Part shown: in pieces, positions 1 through 7,424 of the stretch
How the letters are laid out: each line of letters starts with the position of its first letter
Position numbering within the stretch: position 1 is the stretch's first letter
NCBI GenBank assembly: GCA_027687465.1
Contig: JAQCQR010000003.1
Location: forward strand, 1 to 64,000
DNA: 64,000 bases
Direction: 5' to 3'
Origin: Coriobacteriaceae bacterium AF08-21
GTDB lineage: Bacteria; Actinomycetota; Coriobacteriia; Coriobacteriales; Coriobacteriaceae
Notes under the pieces: generated by a model
What the model was told of the DNA's origin: nothing
What the model saw: the letters and a program-made list of their open reading frames with translations, nothing else
Database searches by the model: none
Program-made: the position numbers and the translations under genes

Positions 1-47
1 GGCCGCTGTCCTCGAGCCGGCAACAGCTTGCCGGTCTCAAAACGTAT
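1..47. repeat. 47-bp direct repeat, left copy
   Basis: The first 47 bases of the window recur without mismatch at 843-889, in the same orientation, 842 bases apart. The two copies bracket the DUF1648 gene. The left copy may continue beyond the window edge. After the repeat, the left copy reads into a CTTGATTTAA stretch that resembles sequence at about 1073-1090, so the flanks may be related too. No transposase is visible, so the mechanism is not known. Confidence 0.8.
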
Positions 48-98
48 ACTTGATTTAAGGCGGAGTGGAATGTGGGCGCGCAAGGAGATGCGGAATCG

Positions 99-725
99 AT
101 GAGAGCCTCAAAAAAAATTACTGCAGTGTTATCATCTTTCATCCTCTCTATTCTTCCATTTCTGATTCTATGGGCGGCTCGGTCAGTCCTCCCTGATACA
201 ATTCCCGCTCATTGGAGTGGGGGTGTGGTTGATCGATGGGGTAATAAGCTTGAATTGCTGGTTGTTCCGCTGTTTTCCCTGATTGGTTCTATTGCAATTT
301 CTGTGTACCTTATTGTTTCCACGCGGCGAAGAGAGTTCGCGGATTTCTCTGTTCGAATGCGACGGGACTTTGTTGCGTGCTATATTTCTAGTCTTCTTTT
401 ATCGACAACCTGCTCAGTGATAATTGCCGTTTGGGTTCAGTTGATTCTTACGCAAAGCACTGCGGTTGATGGGGGGCTTGGACTATCGATCCTGTATTCC
501 CTTCCCGGGCTATATGTGATCTTGTGCGCTTTGCCGCCTTTTTATGCGAGCGGCGAGAGCAAAAAGGCAGAGCGCCTGATAACAGTTCTTATTGGCGGCG
601 CGGAGATTGTTCTTTGTGGAATAGTGCTTGAAGGTTCGGCTGCCTCTTATGCGATGATTGGACTGATGATTCTGTTCTGTGCGTTTGAGATTGTGTCACT
701 GGTAAGGGATAGCCGGTCCTTATGA
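99..725 (+). CDS. DUF1648 (SdpI-like) multi-pass membrane protein
   Basis: The product is about 208 residues and very hydrophobic, with about five predicted membrane segments. An early motif, IPAHWSGGVVDRWGNK near residues 35-50, is typical of the DUF1648 domain found in SdpI-type immunity proteins and in membrane proteins linked to GntR or ArsR regulators. I chose the ATG at 99 because AAGGAGAT lies about 10 bases upstream; a GTG at 72 in the same frame would add 9 residues. The gene is visibly A+T-richer than its neighbours and sits between two 47-bp direct repeats, which suggests acquisition or a local duplication. A role in immunity to a toxic peptide is possible by family analogy but nothing here shows it. 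Confidence 0.65.
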   Translation: MRASKKITAVLSSFILSILPFLILWAARSVLPDTIPAHWSGGVVDRWGNKLELLVVPLFSLIGSIAISVYLIVSTRRREFADFSVRMRRDFVACYISSLLLSTTCSVIIAVWVQLILTQSTAVDGGLGLSILYSLPGLYVILCALPPFYASGESKKAERLITVLIGGAEIVLCGIVLEGSAASYAMIGLMILFCAFEIVSLVRDSRSL

Positions 726-842
726 GTTGAATTACGCGCGTGCGGATATAAAGGGTGGCATGTTAAATATGTTGAAAGCTCTGACATGCGCTGTCGACTT
801 CATTAAAATCGATTGCCGATCAAGTCTTCCTATATATGCGAA

Positions 843-889
843 GGCCGCTGTCCTCGAGCCGGCAACAGCTTGCCGGTCTCAAAACGTAT
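843..889. repeat. 47-bp direct repeat, right copy
   Basis: Exact second copy of bases 1-47, starting GGCCGCTGTCCTCGAGCCGG. Identity stops at 890 (G here, A at 48). It lies in a non-coding stretch downstream of the DUF1648 gene. Confidence 0.85.
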
Positions 890-1177
890 GCCGTCCGGCA
901 CGACCGACAGCCGAGCCTTGTGCCCCACTCGAGCAGTGCCAGAACCCCGTGCCGGAACCCACGCAGACGATGGCAGGGGAATTCAGCCGCGGCCATCGAG
1001 GAGCCGACCTAGGGACGGCGCCCTCATTCCTCAATGGATTTCCACCGCCCCTTATAGGTCTGGATTGATTTAATGCTTGATTTAATCCGGCTGAATAAGC
1101 CAACCATGGGCCGGTTGACATAAGGTAAGGTAAAAGAGCAGATGCGGCCGTACGCCGGTGCGGGTGATGTGACAGAA
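890..1177. other. Intergenic, no convincing gene
   Basis: The open frames here are Pro/Arg/Cys-rich, overlap each other and lack start signals, so I do not call a gene. The segment holds TTGATTTAAT twice in tandem (about 1067-1085) and a TTGACA hexamer at 1115-1120 without a clear partner. It may be the remnant of a lost gene or element. Confidence 0.4.
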
Positions 1178-1195
1178 TGTAATACACGTATTGCA
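1178..1195. promoter_or_regulatory. Palindromic operator of the RHH gene
   Basis: TGTAATACACGTATTGCA is an 18-bp imperfect palindrome (TG.AATAC/GTATT.CA) 20 bases before the start of the ribbon-helix-helix gene. Dimeric RHH proteins usually bind such sites in their own promoters, so autoregulation is likely. The TGTAAT half could also serve as the -10 hexamer. Confidence 0.5.
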
Positions 1196-1214
1196 TCTAA
1201 CCGGGAGGTGCATC

Positions 1215-1409
1215 ATGGCAACCGCCACCGCAGTCCTGAGAATCCCCGAGGACCTCTCGAACAGGTACGACCACCTGGCGAAGTCGACGGGCCGCACGAA
1301 AACCTTCTACATGACGGAGGCCCTCGCCGCGGAGATAGACAGGCTCGAATACGAGTACGGCCTCATGAATTATCCGGGAGGCGTTTGGTTGCGAGGCATG
1401 CCAGTGTGA
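1215..1409 (+). CDS. Ribbon-helix-helix antitoxin-like DNA-binding protein (RelB/DinJ type)
   Basis: The product is 64 residues: a short strand (ATAVLRIPEDL, residues 4-14), then a helix-turn-helix (AKSTGRTKTFYMTEALAAEI), then an acidic tail ending MNYPGGVWLRGMPV. This is the MetJ/Arc/RelB fold and a typical antitoxin length. The ATG at 1215 follows GGGAGGTG at 1203-1210. A partner RelE/YafQ toxin should follow, but the next gene begins only 13 bases on and is convergent, so it is an orphan antitoxin or a solitary regulator. An 18-bp palindrome just upstream is a likely self-operator. Family assignment is fairly safe; the toxin-antitoxin role is inference. Confidence 0.7.
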   Translation: MATATAVLRIPEDLSNRYDHLAKSTGRTKTFYMTEALAAEIDRLEYEYGLMNYPGGVWLRGMPV

Positions 1410-1429
1410 GGGCCTGATTCGTCAGGCCC
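1410..1429. terminator. Shared hairpin between convergent genes
   Basis: GGGCCTGA-TTCG-TCAGGCCC is an 8-bp stem closed by a TTCG tetraloop between the RHH gene and the convergent histidine kinase gene, whose stop codon lies inside it. There is no T-run on either side, so it is a weak intrinsic terminator or a 3'-end protecting stem. Confidence 0.5.
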
Positions 1430-2819
1430 CGCACAGGGGGACCGCGATGGTGACCACCGCGCCGCCCGAGGGGCTGTTGGCGAGCGAGACGGAGCCCCCG
1501 TGGGCGCTCGCGGCCTCGGAGGCGACGTGGAGGCCGAGCCCGTAGTGGCGGCCTCCGTCACGCGAGGAGCGGGAGGAGTCGTCTGTGAAGAGGCGCTCGC
1601 AGCCGCGTTCGAGGGCGGCGGGAGAAAAGCCCGGTCCGTCGTCGGCAACCTCGATAACGAGGTGCCCGTCCGCGACGTCGCAGGAGACAGCCACGCGCGA
1701 GCGTGCGTGCTCGGCGGCGTTGGCCACGAGGTTCGCGGCGGCTCGCGCCAGGGCGGTTCTGTCGAGCGGGGCCTCGGGAGCGCCCGGGACAGCGGGGCCC
1801 GAGGCCGCGTCGAGCGCCACGCCTCGCGCCCGGGCGATCTGGGCGGCCTCGGCGAGAACCTGCTCGCAGAGCTCGGCCGGCCGCATGGGGGTCCTCTCCG
1901 CCCCGCCGGACCCGCGCGAGGCCTCAATGAGCAGGCGCACGTAGCCGTCGAGCCTTTCGACACCGTCGGCTATGTCGCGCGCGGCGGCCGAGAGGTCGCC
2001 GTCATTCTCATCTTCCAGCTCCTCCGCCACGAAGTCGGCGTTGGCGCGAAGCACAGTGAGCGGCGTCTTGAGGTCGTGAGCGAGCGACGCCATCTGCTCG
2101 CGCTGCCCCCGCTCCGCGGCCCAGCGGGCCTCGAGCGACTCGGCGAGGGAGGCCCGCATGGCGTCCATCGCGGCGAGGACGTCGTTCACCTCACGCACGT
2201 TGGTGCTGCCGACCGCGAAGTCGAGCTCCCCCGCGCCGACGCGCCCCGCCGTCTCCGCGAGCGGCGCCATCTTGCGCGAGATCACGCGGCTCGCGCGGCA
2301 CGCGACGAGCGCGAGCGCGAGCGCGCTTCCCGCCGTGGCGCCGACGAGCATGAGGCTCTGCGGGTTGGGAAGCAGGCCGGCGAGATCGCGCGAGACCCAC
2401 TGCGGCAGGTACTCGCTGACGAGTGCGCAGGCCCCGCCGCCCTTAAGCGGGAACGCGGCGTAGGTGAGGCCCGAACCCCCGCCCTTGATCTCCACTGTGC
2501 CCGGATCCGCGGCGAGTGCCGTACGGGCCATTTCCGTCGCGTCCTCGAGCCGCGTGCTCTCGAGGTCTGTCATCAGCACGTTTCCGTCCTTGTTCAGGAT
2601 GAGGTAGCGGTACGCCGTCGGCACGTCCTGCTGCCCGCAGACGCCGTCGCGTGCCAGGCCCTCCGCGACCTCGCGCGCATTGGCCGGCCCCCAGCTTGCC
2701 TCGTAGACGAAGCCCGCATTGATCGCCGCGGAGAGCGCCATGAACGAGGCGAGCCACGCCGTAGCGACCGCAGCGAACGCGTAGGCGAAGTAGCGTGCGA
2801 TGACGAAGGAGAGCGGCAT
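1422..2819 (-). CDS. Sensor histidine kinase (LanK/BceS-like, HAMP)
   Basis: A 465-residue membrane kinase that would sense an extracellular signal and phosphorylate the response regulator encoded just upstream. Order: first membrane helix (about 5-36), an extracytoplasmic sensor domain of about 115 residues, second helix (about 155-175), HAMP linker, H-box SLAHDLKTPLTVLRAN with His248, N-box NLVANAAEH, and G-boxes DDGPGFS and HYGLGLHVA. I chose the ATG at 2819 because it directly precedes the hydrophobic N-terminus; an in-frame GTG at 2858 overlaps the regulator gene. Last gene of the ABC exporter/two-component operon, so the likely ligand is a lantibiotic or similar cell-wall peptide (inference from context). 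Confidence 0.9.
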   Translation of the reverse strand: MPLSFVIARYFAYAFAAVATAWLASFMALSAAINAGFVYEASWGPANAREVAEGLARDGVCGQQDVPTAYRYLILNKDGNVLMTDLESTRLEDATEMARTALAADPGTVEIKGGGSGLTYAAFPLKGGGACALVSEYLPQWVSRDLAGLLPNPQSLMLVGATAGSALALALVACRASRVISRKMAPLAETAGRVGAGELDFAVGSTNVREVNDVLAAMDAMRASLAESLEARWAAERGQREQMASLAHDLKTPLTVLRANADFVAEELEDENDGDLSAAARDIADGVERLDGYVRLLIEASRGSGGAERTPMRPAELCEQVLAEAAQIARARGVALDAASGPAVPGAPEAPLDRTALARAAANLVANAAEHARSRVAVSCDVADGHLVIEVADDGPGFSPAALERGCERLFTDDSSRSSRDGGRHYGLGLHVASEAASAHGGSVSLANSPSGGAVVTIAVPLCGA

Positions 2820-2845
2820 GCCCCCGCGACCTCGCGCTCCTGTCC

Positions 2846-3508
2846 TCAGAGCTGCCACTTGTACCCCATCCCCCAGACGGTCGCGATCGGATCGGCGCCG
2901 GCCTCGGAGAGTTTCCTCCGGGCGCGGCTGACCTGCATGGATATGGCCGCGTCGTCGGCGTCGCTCTCCCAGCCGAGCACCGCCTCGCGTATCTGCGCGC
3001 GGCTCATGACCTGCCCGGGGTGGCGGGCGAGGTACTCGCAGATGGCATACTCGGTGGGCGTGAGCGGCACGGCCTCGCCGCCCACGGCGAGGCCGCGCGC
3101 CCCGAGGTCGATCCGCACCTCCCCGAAGGAGAGGGCGTGCGAGCGCGGCCGGCGCTCACGGCGTAGATGGGCCGCGACCTTGGCGCGCAGCTCCGCGGCC
3201 CCGAAGGGCTTGCGGACGTAGTCGTCGGCGCCCAGGCCGTAGGCGGCCACGGCATCCTCCTCGGCCACGCGAGCGGTCAGGAAGACGATGGGCCCGTCGA
3301 AGTCCGGACGGATCTGCCGCACGAGCTCGAAGCCGTCGAGCCCCGGCATCATAACGTCGCAGAGCACGAGGTCGAAGCGCGAGAGGTCCATCCCCGGGAC
3401 CGCCGTCGGGTCCGCCGCCCTGACGACCTCATGGCCGTCGCGGCCGAGGACACGCGCGAGCGCGTCGAGGATCGCCCGTTCATCATCCACTGCCAGTATC
3501 CTCGCCAT
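2846..3508 (-). CDS. OmpR/PhoB-family response regulator
   Basis: 220 residues. The receiver domain starts ARILAVDDE, has the phospho-acceptor Asp51 in LVLCDVMMPG and the switch/Lys motif DDYVRKPFG. A C-terminal winged helix follows (YAICEYLARHPGQVMSR ... ISMQVSRARRKL), ending GMGYKWQL. The ATG at 3508 has a perfect AGGAGGT seven bases upstream; a longer in-frame start would run into the yxeA-like gene. The kinase gene follows after 26 bases. It probably activates its own operon, which begins with the exporter ATPase gene. Family is certain; the target is inferred from position. Confidence 0.93.
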   Translation of the reverse strand: MARILAVDDERAILDALARVLGRDGHEVVRAADPTAVPGMDLSRFDLVLCDVMMPGLDGFELVRQIRPDFDGPIVFLTARVAEEDAVAAYGLGADDYVRKPFGAAELRAKVAAHLRRERRPRSHALSFGEVRIDLGARGLAVGGEAVPLTPTEYAICEYLARHPGQVMSRAQIREAVLGWESDADDAAISMQVSRARRKLSEAGADPIATVWGMGYKWQL

Positions 3509-3552
3509 GTTGACCTCCTGAAACTCTCGTCGGAATTGTACTAGCGCCGCGC

Positions 3553-3954
3553 TCAGCGGTCTAGAGCCATGCGCGCAGCCGCGGGCGCCTCGGCTGCGTC
3601 GCACGCGCGGTAGCGCACGCCCGAGCCGCCGCGCGCCTCGATCTCGAGCCAGCCCTCGCCGTCCGACTCCCGCCCGAAGAAGATGATCTGGAGCTCTCGG
3701 ACATTGCCTCTGTCATCCGCTGCGTCCACCAGGTAGACGTAGTTTGCCCCCGCCCCGGTGGCGTCGGCGTAGGAGCTCGCGTGGCTGCCGGGCTCGGGCG
3801 CGGGCGCCCACATGGCTATCTCAGGGTTGGGCAGCACGCGGTCGGCGATCGAGCGCAGCGCCGACCCCCAGCCGGCGTCGAGCAGGGCATTCCCGCCCAG
3901 GACGAGCGCTGCGGAGAGGAGGACGAGCATGGCGGCGAGCGGCCTCCTACGCAT
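3553..3954 (-). CDS. YxeA-like exported protein
   Basis: 133 residues with an N-terminal signal or anchor helix (RRRPLAAMLVLLSAALVLGGNAL) and a small soluble domain. The stretch YVYLVDAADDRGNVRELQIIFFG followed by GWLEIEARGGSGVRYR resembles the YxeA family (DUF1093), whose genes often accompany LanFEG or BceAB exporters. Its start overlaps the end of the preceding permease gene by 8 bases, implying translational coupling. It could help capture the peptide at the membrane, but the function of the family is poorly known. The assignment is by motif resemblance only. Confidence 0.6.
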   Translation of the reverse strand: MRRRPLAAMLVLLSAALVLGGNALLDAGWGSALRSIADRVLPNPEIAMWAPAPEPGSHASSYADATGAGANYVYLVDAADDRGNVRELQIIFFGRESDGEGWLEIEARGGSGVRYRACDAAEAPAAARMALDR

Positions 3955-4762
3955 CTACCCTCCCGTCCTCGAAGCGGCAGAACCAGGCGAGAAGGACGGC
4001 GGCGGCTGCCAGGGTGAGCACGAGGCCAGCGAGCGCAGTCGTGAGGAGAGGGCCCGCCGCGCGTGCGGCGTCGATGAAGGCCTCCACCCCGAGCGACCCC
4101 AGGCGCGCGGGCCAGGCGAGCGGCACCCAGCCCAGGGGCGTCGCCAGGGCACCGGTGAGCTCGCCGGTCATGAGGCCGTGCGCAAGTCCGCCCACCGAGA
4201 AGAACGCGAGGAGCGTCCCCGCCGCGCCGCCGCCGATGGCGGCGTTGCGGCCGAGGCGCAGGCCCACGCCGAGCCCCAGCGCGTAGAGGGGCAAGCTGCC
4301 CAGCACGATGCCCGCCCAGGCGGCCGCAAGCGGAGCGGGCCCGAGCGGCAGGCGTCCGGCGACGGCGAGCGCGCCCCCGAACACGCTGAGCGCCACGGCC
4401 AGCGCGCCCGCGCCGAGCGCCGCAAGGGCGAGCAGCTTCGCCGCGACGGCGCGCCCTCGCGAGGGGACCGCCGTGAGGTTGGCGAGGCGCCCGGCAGCGC
4501 GCTCCTCGTCCACGGCGAGCCCGCAGACGATGGCGGACATGAGCGGCATGAGGGCGCCGAGGAACTGGGCGTAGGCGTCCGCGCCCAGCGCCGGGTCCCA
4601 TCGGGTTACGGAGAAGTACTCGCCGCAGGCAAGACCGGCCGCCAGGCCGCAGGCGAGGTGCACCGCCGCGAGCGGGGAGCGCGCCAGGCGCAGGGCCTCG
4701 GAGAGCAGGGCCCGCGGGAGAGTCATGCGCGGCGTCGGGTCGGAGAGTCGTGTCATGGCCAT
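3947..4762 (-). CDS. Lantibiotic-protection ABC permease, MutG/EpiG type
   Basis: 271 residues with six predicted membrane helices and an Ala/Leu-rich composition, typical of the second permease (LanG) of peptide-protection exporters. The first half has the family-like order of a short cytoplasmic start (ALLSEALRLARSPLAAVHL), a loop with YFSVTRWDPALGADAY, then a helix LMSAIVCGLAVDEERAAGR. I chose the ATG at 4762 because it overlaps the stop codon of the LanE-like gene by one base (TGATG); a much longer open frame in this phase upstream is only an antisense-like shadow of that gene. It pairs with the LanE-like permease and the LanF-like ATPase. Confidence 0.82.
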   Translation of the reverse strand: MAMTRLSDPTPRMTLPRALLSEALRLARSPLAAVHLACGLAAGLACGEYFSVTRWDPALGADAYAQFLGALMPLMSAIVCGLAVDEERAAGRLANLTAVPSRGRAVAAKLLALAALGAGALAVALSVFGGALAVAGRLPLGPAPLAAAWAGIVLGSLPLYALGLGVGLRLGRNAAIGGGAAGTLLAFFSVGGLAHGLMTGELTGALATPLGWVPLAWPARLGSLGVEAFIDAARAAGPLLTTALAGLVLTLAAAAVLLAWFCRFEDGRVDA

Positions 4763-5532
4763 CACCGCTCCTCGGAGCGCGCGAACCAGGCCGCGCCCGC
4801 CGCCGTGAGCGCGGCGAACGCGAGCGCGCAGACCGCAAGGCCCGCCAGCGTGAGCATGCCGTCCGCCATGAGCGCCCCGCCGAGCGCCATGTCCGCCGCG
4901 AGCGGCTCGCCGCTCGGCAGCACGGGGATGAAGCTCGTGGGGATGACCATGTTCGCCGACGGCGGAAAGAGCTGCGGCAGCGGCACCAACGACCAGGCGA
5001 ACCCACCTACGAGTTGCGCGGCGAGCGGGCAAAAGATGCCCGCGAGCATGCCGAGCCGCGCCGTGAGGAAGAGCCCTGCGGGGATCATCCACGCCGCGGT
5101 CACCGTGTTGGCGAGCGCGCAGAGGAGCATCGTGAGCGTGCCCGCGGCCGTGAGACCCTGCGAGGAGAACGCCGATCCCGCGAGGTAGATGCCGAAGACC
5201 ACGAGGTTCGAGAGCGTGCAAAGAGCGAGGCACCAGAGCGCCTTGGCCCACCAGGCTCGCCCGAGCGGGAAGCCCAGGCCCAGAAGCCCCCGCATCCGCG
5301 TGCGAGCGTCCGCCCGCGCGACGCACGCCACCACAAGCGATAGAGACACGGGCAGGAAGAGCGCGCACCAGTAGTTCCACGCGCTAAAGATCTGCACGCC
5401 CCGGTAGGGCATCGCGCCGAGCAGCGGCATCGGCAGCGCCATGAGCACGGCCAGGCGAACCGGTGCCGCGTGGCGCGACTTCAGGGCCTCGGCGCGCAGG
5501 CCCGCGAGCAGGCCGCCTTTCTCGTCCGTCAT
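4762..5532 (-). CDS. Lantibiotic-protection ABC permease, MutE/EpiE type
   Basis: 256 residues, six membrane helices. The N-terminus LRAEALKSRHAAPVRLAVLMALPMP and the loop AMPYRGVQIFSAWNYWCALFLP are characteristic of LanE permeases of the MutE/EpiE group. It starts with the ATGA overlap at the end of the ATPase gene (4 bases) and ends one base into the next permease. With its two partners it would form a LanFEG exporter that expels lantibiotics or bacitracin-like peptides from the membrane. The nearest alternative is a generic ABC-2 permease. Confidence 0.85.
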   Translation of the reverse strand: MTDEKGGLLAGLRAEALKSRHAAPVRLAVLMALPMPLLGAMPYRGVQIFSAWNYWCALFLPVSLSLVVACVARADARTRMRGLLGLGFPLGRAWWAKALWCLALCTLSNLVVFGIYLAGSAFSSQGLTAAGTLTMLLCALANTVTAAWMIPAGLFLTARLGMLAGIFCPLAAQLVGGFAWSLVPLPQLFPPSANMVIPTSFIPVLPSGEPLAADMALGGALMADGMLTLAGLAVCALAFAALTAAGAAWFARSEER

Positions 5533-6257
5533 GCCGCCACCTCCCCGCGCGCTCGTCGCCCTTCCCGGCAGAAGCTCATGAAGAGTTCCTCGAGGTCCTG
5601 CCCGGGACGAAGCGCATCCTCGTAGGCGAGGCGCCCCCCGCAGATGATGCCGATGGTGTCCGCCATCTGCTGCACCTCGGAGAGGATGTGGCTCGAGACG
5701 ATCACCGTCGTACCCGCCGCCGTGAAGCCGCGGATCTGGTCGCGCAGCTCCTCGATGCCGATGGGGTCGAGGCCGTTGGTGGGCTCGTCGAGCACGAGCA
5801 GGCGTGGCCGGGCGATCAGCGCCAGTGCGAGCCCCAGGCGCTGCCGCATGCCCATCGAGAAGCGCCCGGCGCGCTTCTTCCCGGTGTCCGCGAGGTCCAC
5901 GGCGGCGAGCACCTCATCTATGCGGCTCTCGGGAAGGCCCAGCAGCGTGGTGCGCACGCGCAGGTTCTCGCGCGCGGTGAGGTTGGGGTAGAGCGGCGCC
6001 TCCTCGATGAGGCTGCCGATTGCGTAGAGGTCCTCGCGGCGCCAGGCGTGCCCGGCAAAGAGGATCTCCCCGGCCGTCGGCCGCAGCATCCCGCAGATCA
6101 TCTTGAGCGTTGTCGACTTGCCGGCGCCGTTGGGACCGAGCAGCCCGTACACCTCGCCCTCGCGGATATGAAGGCTCACATCGGCCACGGCGTCCTGCGC
6201 TTGGTCGCCGCGGCCGAAGCGCTTGGTGAGCCCACGCGTCTCGAGCATGTAACCCAT
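5529..6257 (-). CDS. Peptide-protection ABC exporter ATPase (LanF/BcrA type)
   Basis: 242 residues: Walker A GPNGAGKST (41-49), the signature FSMGMRQ (133-139), Walker B LLVLDEPTNGLD (153-164) and an H-loop SSHIL. The closest family is the MutF/NukF/BcrA group that powers export of lantibiotics and bacitracin. First gene of a six-gene operon (ATPase, two permeases, YxeA-like, regulator, kinase) with overlaps of 1-8 bases among the first four. The start has AAAGGAT eight bases upstream and a G+C-rich hairpin further out in the leader. No lantibiotic structural or modification gene is in the window, so this looks like a stand-alone resistance module. Confidence 0.9.
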   Translation of the reverse strand: MGYMLETRGLTKRFGRGDQAQDAVADVSLHIREGEVYGLLGPNGAGKSTTLKMICGMLRPTAGEILFAGHAWRREDLYAIGSLIEEAPLYPNLTARENLRVRTTLLGLPESRIDEVLAAVDLADTGKKRAGRFSMGMRQRLGLALALIARPRLLVLDEPTNGLDPIGIEELRDQIRGFTAAGTTVIVSSHILSEVQQMADTIGIICGGRLAYEDALRPGQDLEELFMSFCREGRRARGEVAA

Positions 6258-6281
6258 GGGTTTATCCTTTCTCTTCCGGGA

Positions 6282-6308
6282 GCGCGGGCCGAGTCACCGT
6301 GCCCGCGC
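6282..6308 (-). promoter_or_regulatory. Leader hairpin of the exporter operon
   Basis: GCGCGGGC pairs with GCCCGCGC across an 11-base loop, about 25-50 bases before the ATPase start on the minus strand. It is stable and placed where it could affect leader structure or translation. No regulator binding is shown. Confidence 0.35.
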
Positions 6309-6468
6309 GCCTTACCTTTCGGGTTCACCATCCATGGTGGGGCGCGTTTCTAACGAAGCCGTAACGGCCGTTGGGCTCTTTTGGCGCCAGCCCTTCTCGA
6401 CCCGCACATCATGATTAATTTGCTTAAGGCAACAACTTTCCCGATCGATGTAATCACCGAATCAAAAC

Positions 6469-6525
6469 GTGTACATCAGCCATCAAAGATGCCGAAAAAT
6501 GTCATATTTGGAGGCTGATGTACAC
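6469..6525. repeat. 13-bp perfect inverted repeat in the divergent spacer
   Basis: GTGTACATCAGCC (6469-6481) and GGCTGATGTACAC (6513-6525) flank 31 A+T-rich bases. The site sits between the divergent exporter operon and the phosphatidyltransferase gene, about 130 bases before the latter. It could be a widely spaced operator or a stem-loop. Confidence 0.55.
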
Positions 6526-6588
6526 AAATGCAGAATCCCGCACAACCCAGCAGCATCCTCCATATGTCTGGACTCTCTATGGCTGCGC

Positions 6589-6617
6589 TGGATAGACATC
6601 GCCGGAACGGGTATAGT
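6589..6617 (+). promoter_or_regulatory. Candidate sigma-70 promoter
   Basis: TATAGT at 6612-6617 with TGGATA 17 bases upstream (6589-6594), about 36 bases before the GTG start of the phosphatidyltransferase gene. The -35 is a weak match. Confidence 0.4.
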
Positions 6618-6653
6618 ATCGAAAGTTTTTTCGTTAACCAGCGGGGGAGTCCT

Positions 6654-7358
6654 GTGGGCATCAAAAGGAAAATCAAAAAGGAGCTTATCGGCACTTCCGA
6701 TTACCCGTCGAATAAGATCTTTACGATCTCCAATTTCATCACCTTTACGCGCCTGATCCTCACCCTGGTATTTCTGTACCTGTTTGTGACGGATAACAAC
6801 CGCGTCATCGCCATCGTTATCTACGCCGTTGCCGCCTCTACCGACTGGATGGACGGTCAGATCGCCCGCATGACTAAGACGGTCTCGTGGCTCGGTAAGG
6901 TCATGGATCCCATTTGTGACCGTGCGCTGTTATTCACCGGCGTCTTGGGACTGGTAGTCCGCGGAGAGCTGCCCATCTGGGTCTGTGTGCTCATTATCGG
7001 CCGCGACATCTATCTGGGCATCGGCACGCTTATCGTGCGTCATTATCACCGTCGCCCCATCGATGTCGTCTTTCCCGGAAAGATTGCCACTGCACTGCTC
7101 ATGACCGGCTTCTCGCTCATGCTGCTCGGGTTCCCCGTTATTGACGGCCTGCATCTTTTACCTTCAACCCTTACGGCCTTCCCGGGCCTCAACGGAAGCT
7201 CGGTGCCCCTCGGCATCTTCTTTGTGTACGGCGGCGTGATCTTCTCCATGCTCACGGCTGTCATCTACTCCATTAAGGGCGGAGCGGCCATTAAACAGGC
7301 TCTCGCGCATCCCGAGGACGAGGACATCGACTTTCTGAACCCCGAAATCGAAGACTGA
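6654..7358 (+). CDS. CDP-alcohol phosphatidyltransferase (phospholipid synthesis)
   Basis: 234 residues with about five membrane helices. The CDP-alcohol transferase signature is DWMDGQIARMTKTVSWLGKVMDPICDR, matching D-x2-DG-x2-AR-x8-G-x3-D-x3-D. Such enzymes swap CMP of CDP-diacylglycerol for an alcohol at the membrane; substrate cannot be read from sequence, and PgsA-like (glycerol phosphate) or cardiolipin-type activity are the main options. A clearer pgsA lies at 27550-28188, so this may be a paralogue with another head group. I chose the GTG at 6654 because GGGGGAG lies five bases before it; upstream in-frame codons to 6528 are not conserved-looking. Confidence 0.8.
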   Translation: MGIKRKIKKELIGTSDYPSNKIFTISNFITFTRLILTLVFLYLFVTDNNRVIAIVIYAVAASTDWMDGQIARMTKTVSWLGKVMDPICDRALLFTGVLGLVVRGELPIWVCVLIIGRDIYLGIGTLIVRHYHRRPIDVVFPGKIATALLMTGFSLMLLGFPVIDGLHLLPSTLTAFPGLNGSSVPLGIFFVYGGVIFSMLTAVIYSIKGGAAIKQALAHPEDEDIDFLNPEIED

Positions 7359-7424
7359 TTCGTTGGGGTATGATTACGTACGGTTCATTATTTGCGGCAC
7401 GTCCGCGATAAGTTAGGGGTTGTC

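Noticed and set aside
727..1068. Possible small gene after the DUF1648 gene
   Set aside because: Pro/Cys/Arg-rich, no ribosome site, overlaps the 47-bp repeat and competing frames.
1500..3221. A 573-codon plus-strand open frame opposite the kinase and regulator
   Set aside because: Arg/Gly/Ala-rich sequence without domains; the minus-strand genes explain this DNA.
3954..5006. Arg-rich frames overlapping the permease genes
   Set aside because: They are out-of-phase shadows; both permeases have coherent membrane helices and coupled starts.
6528..6653. A longer N-terminus for the phosphatidyltransferase
   Set aside because: The extra 42 residues precede the candidate promoter and the ribosome site at 6641-6648 and do not look like family sequence.
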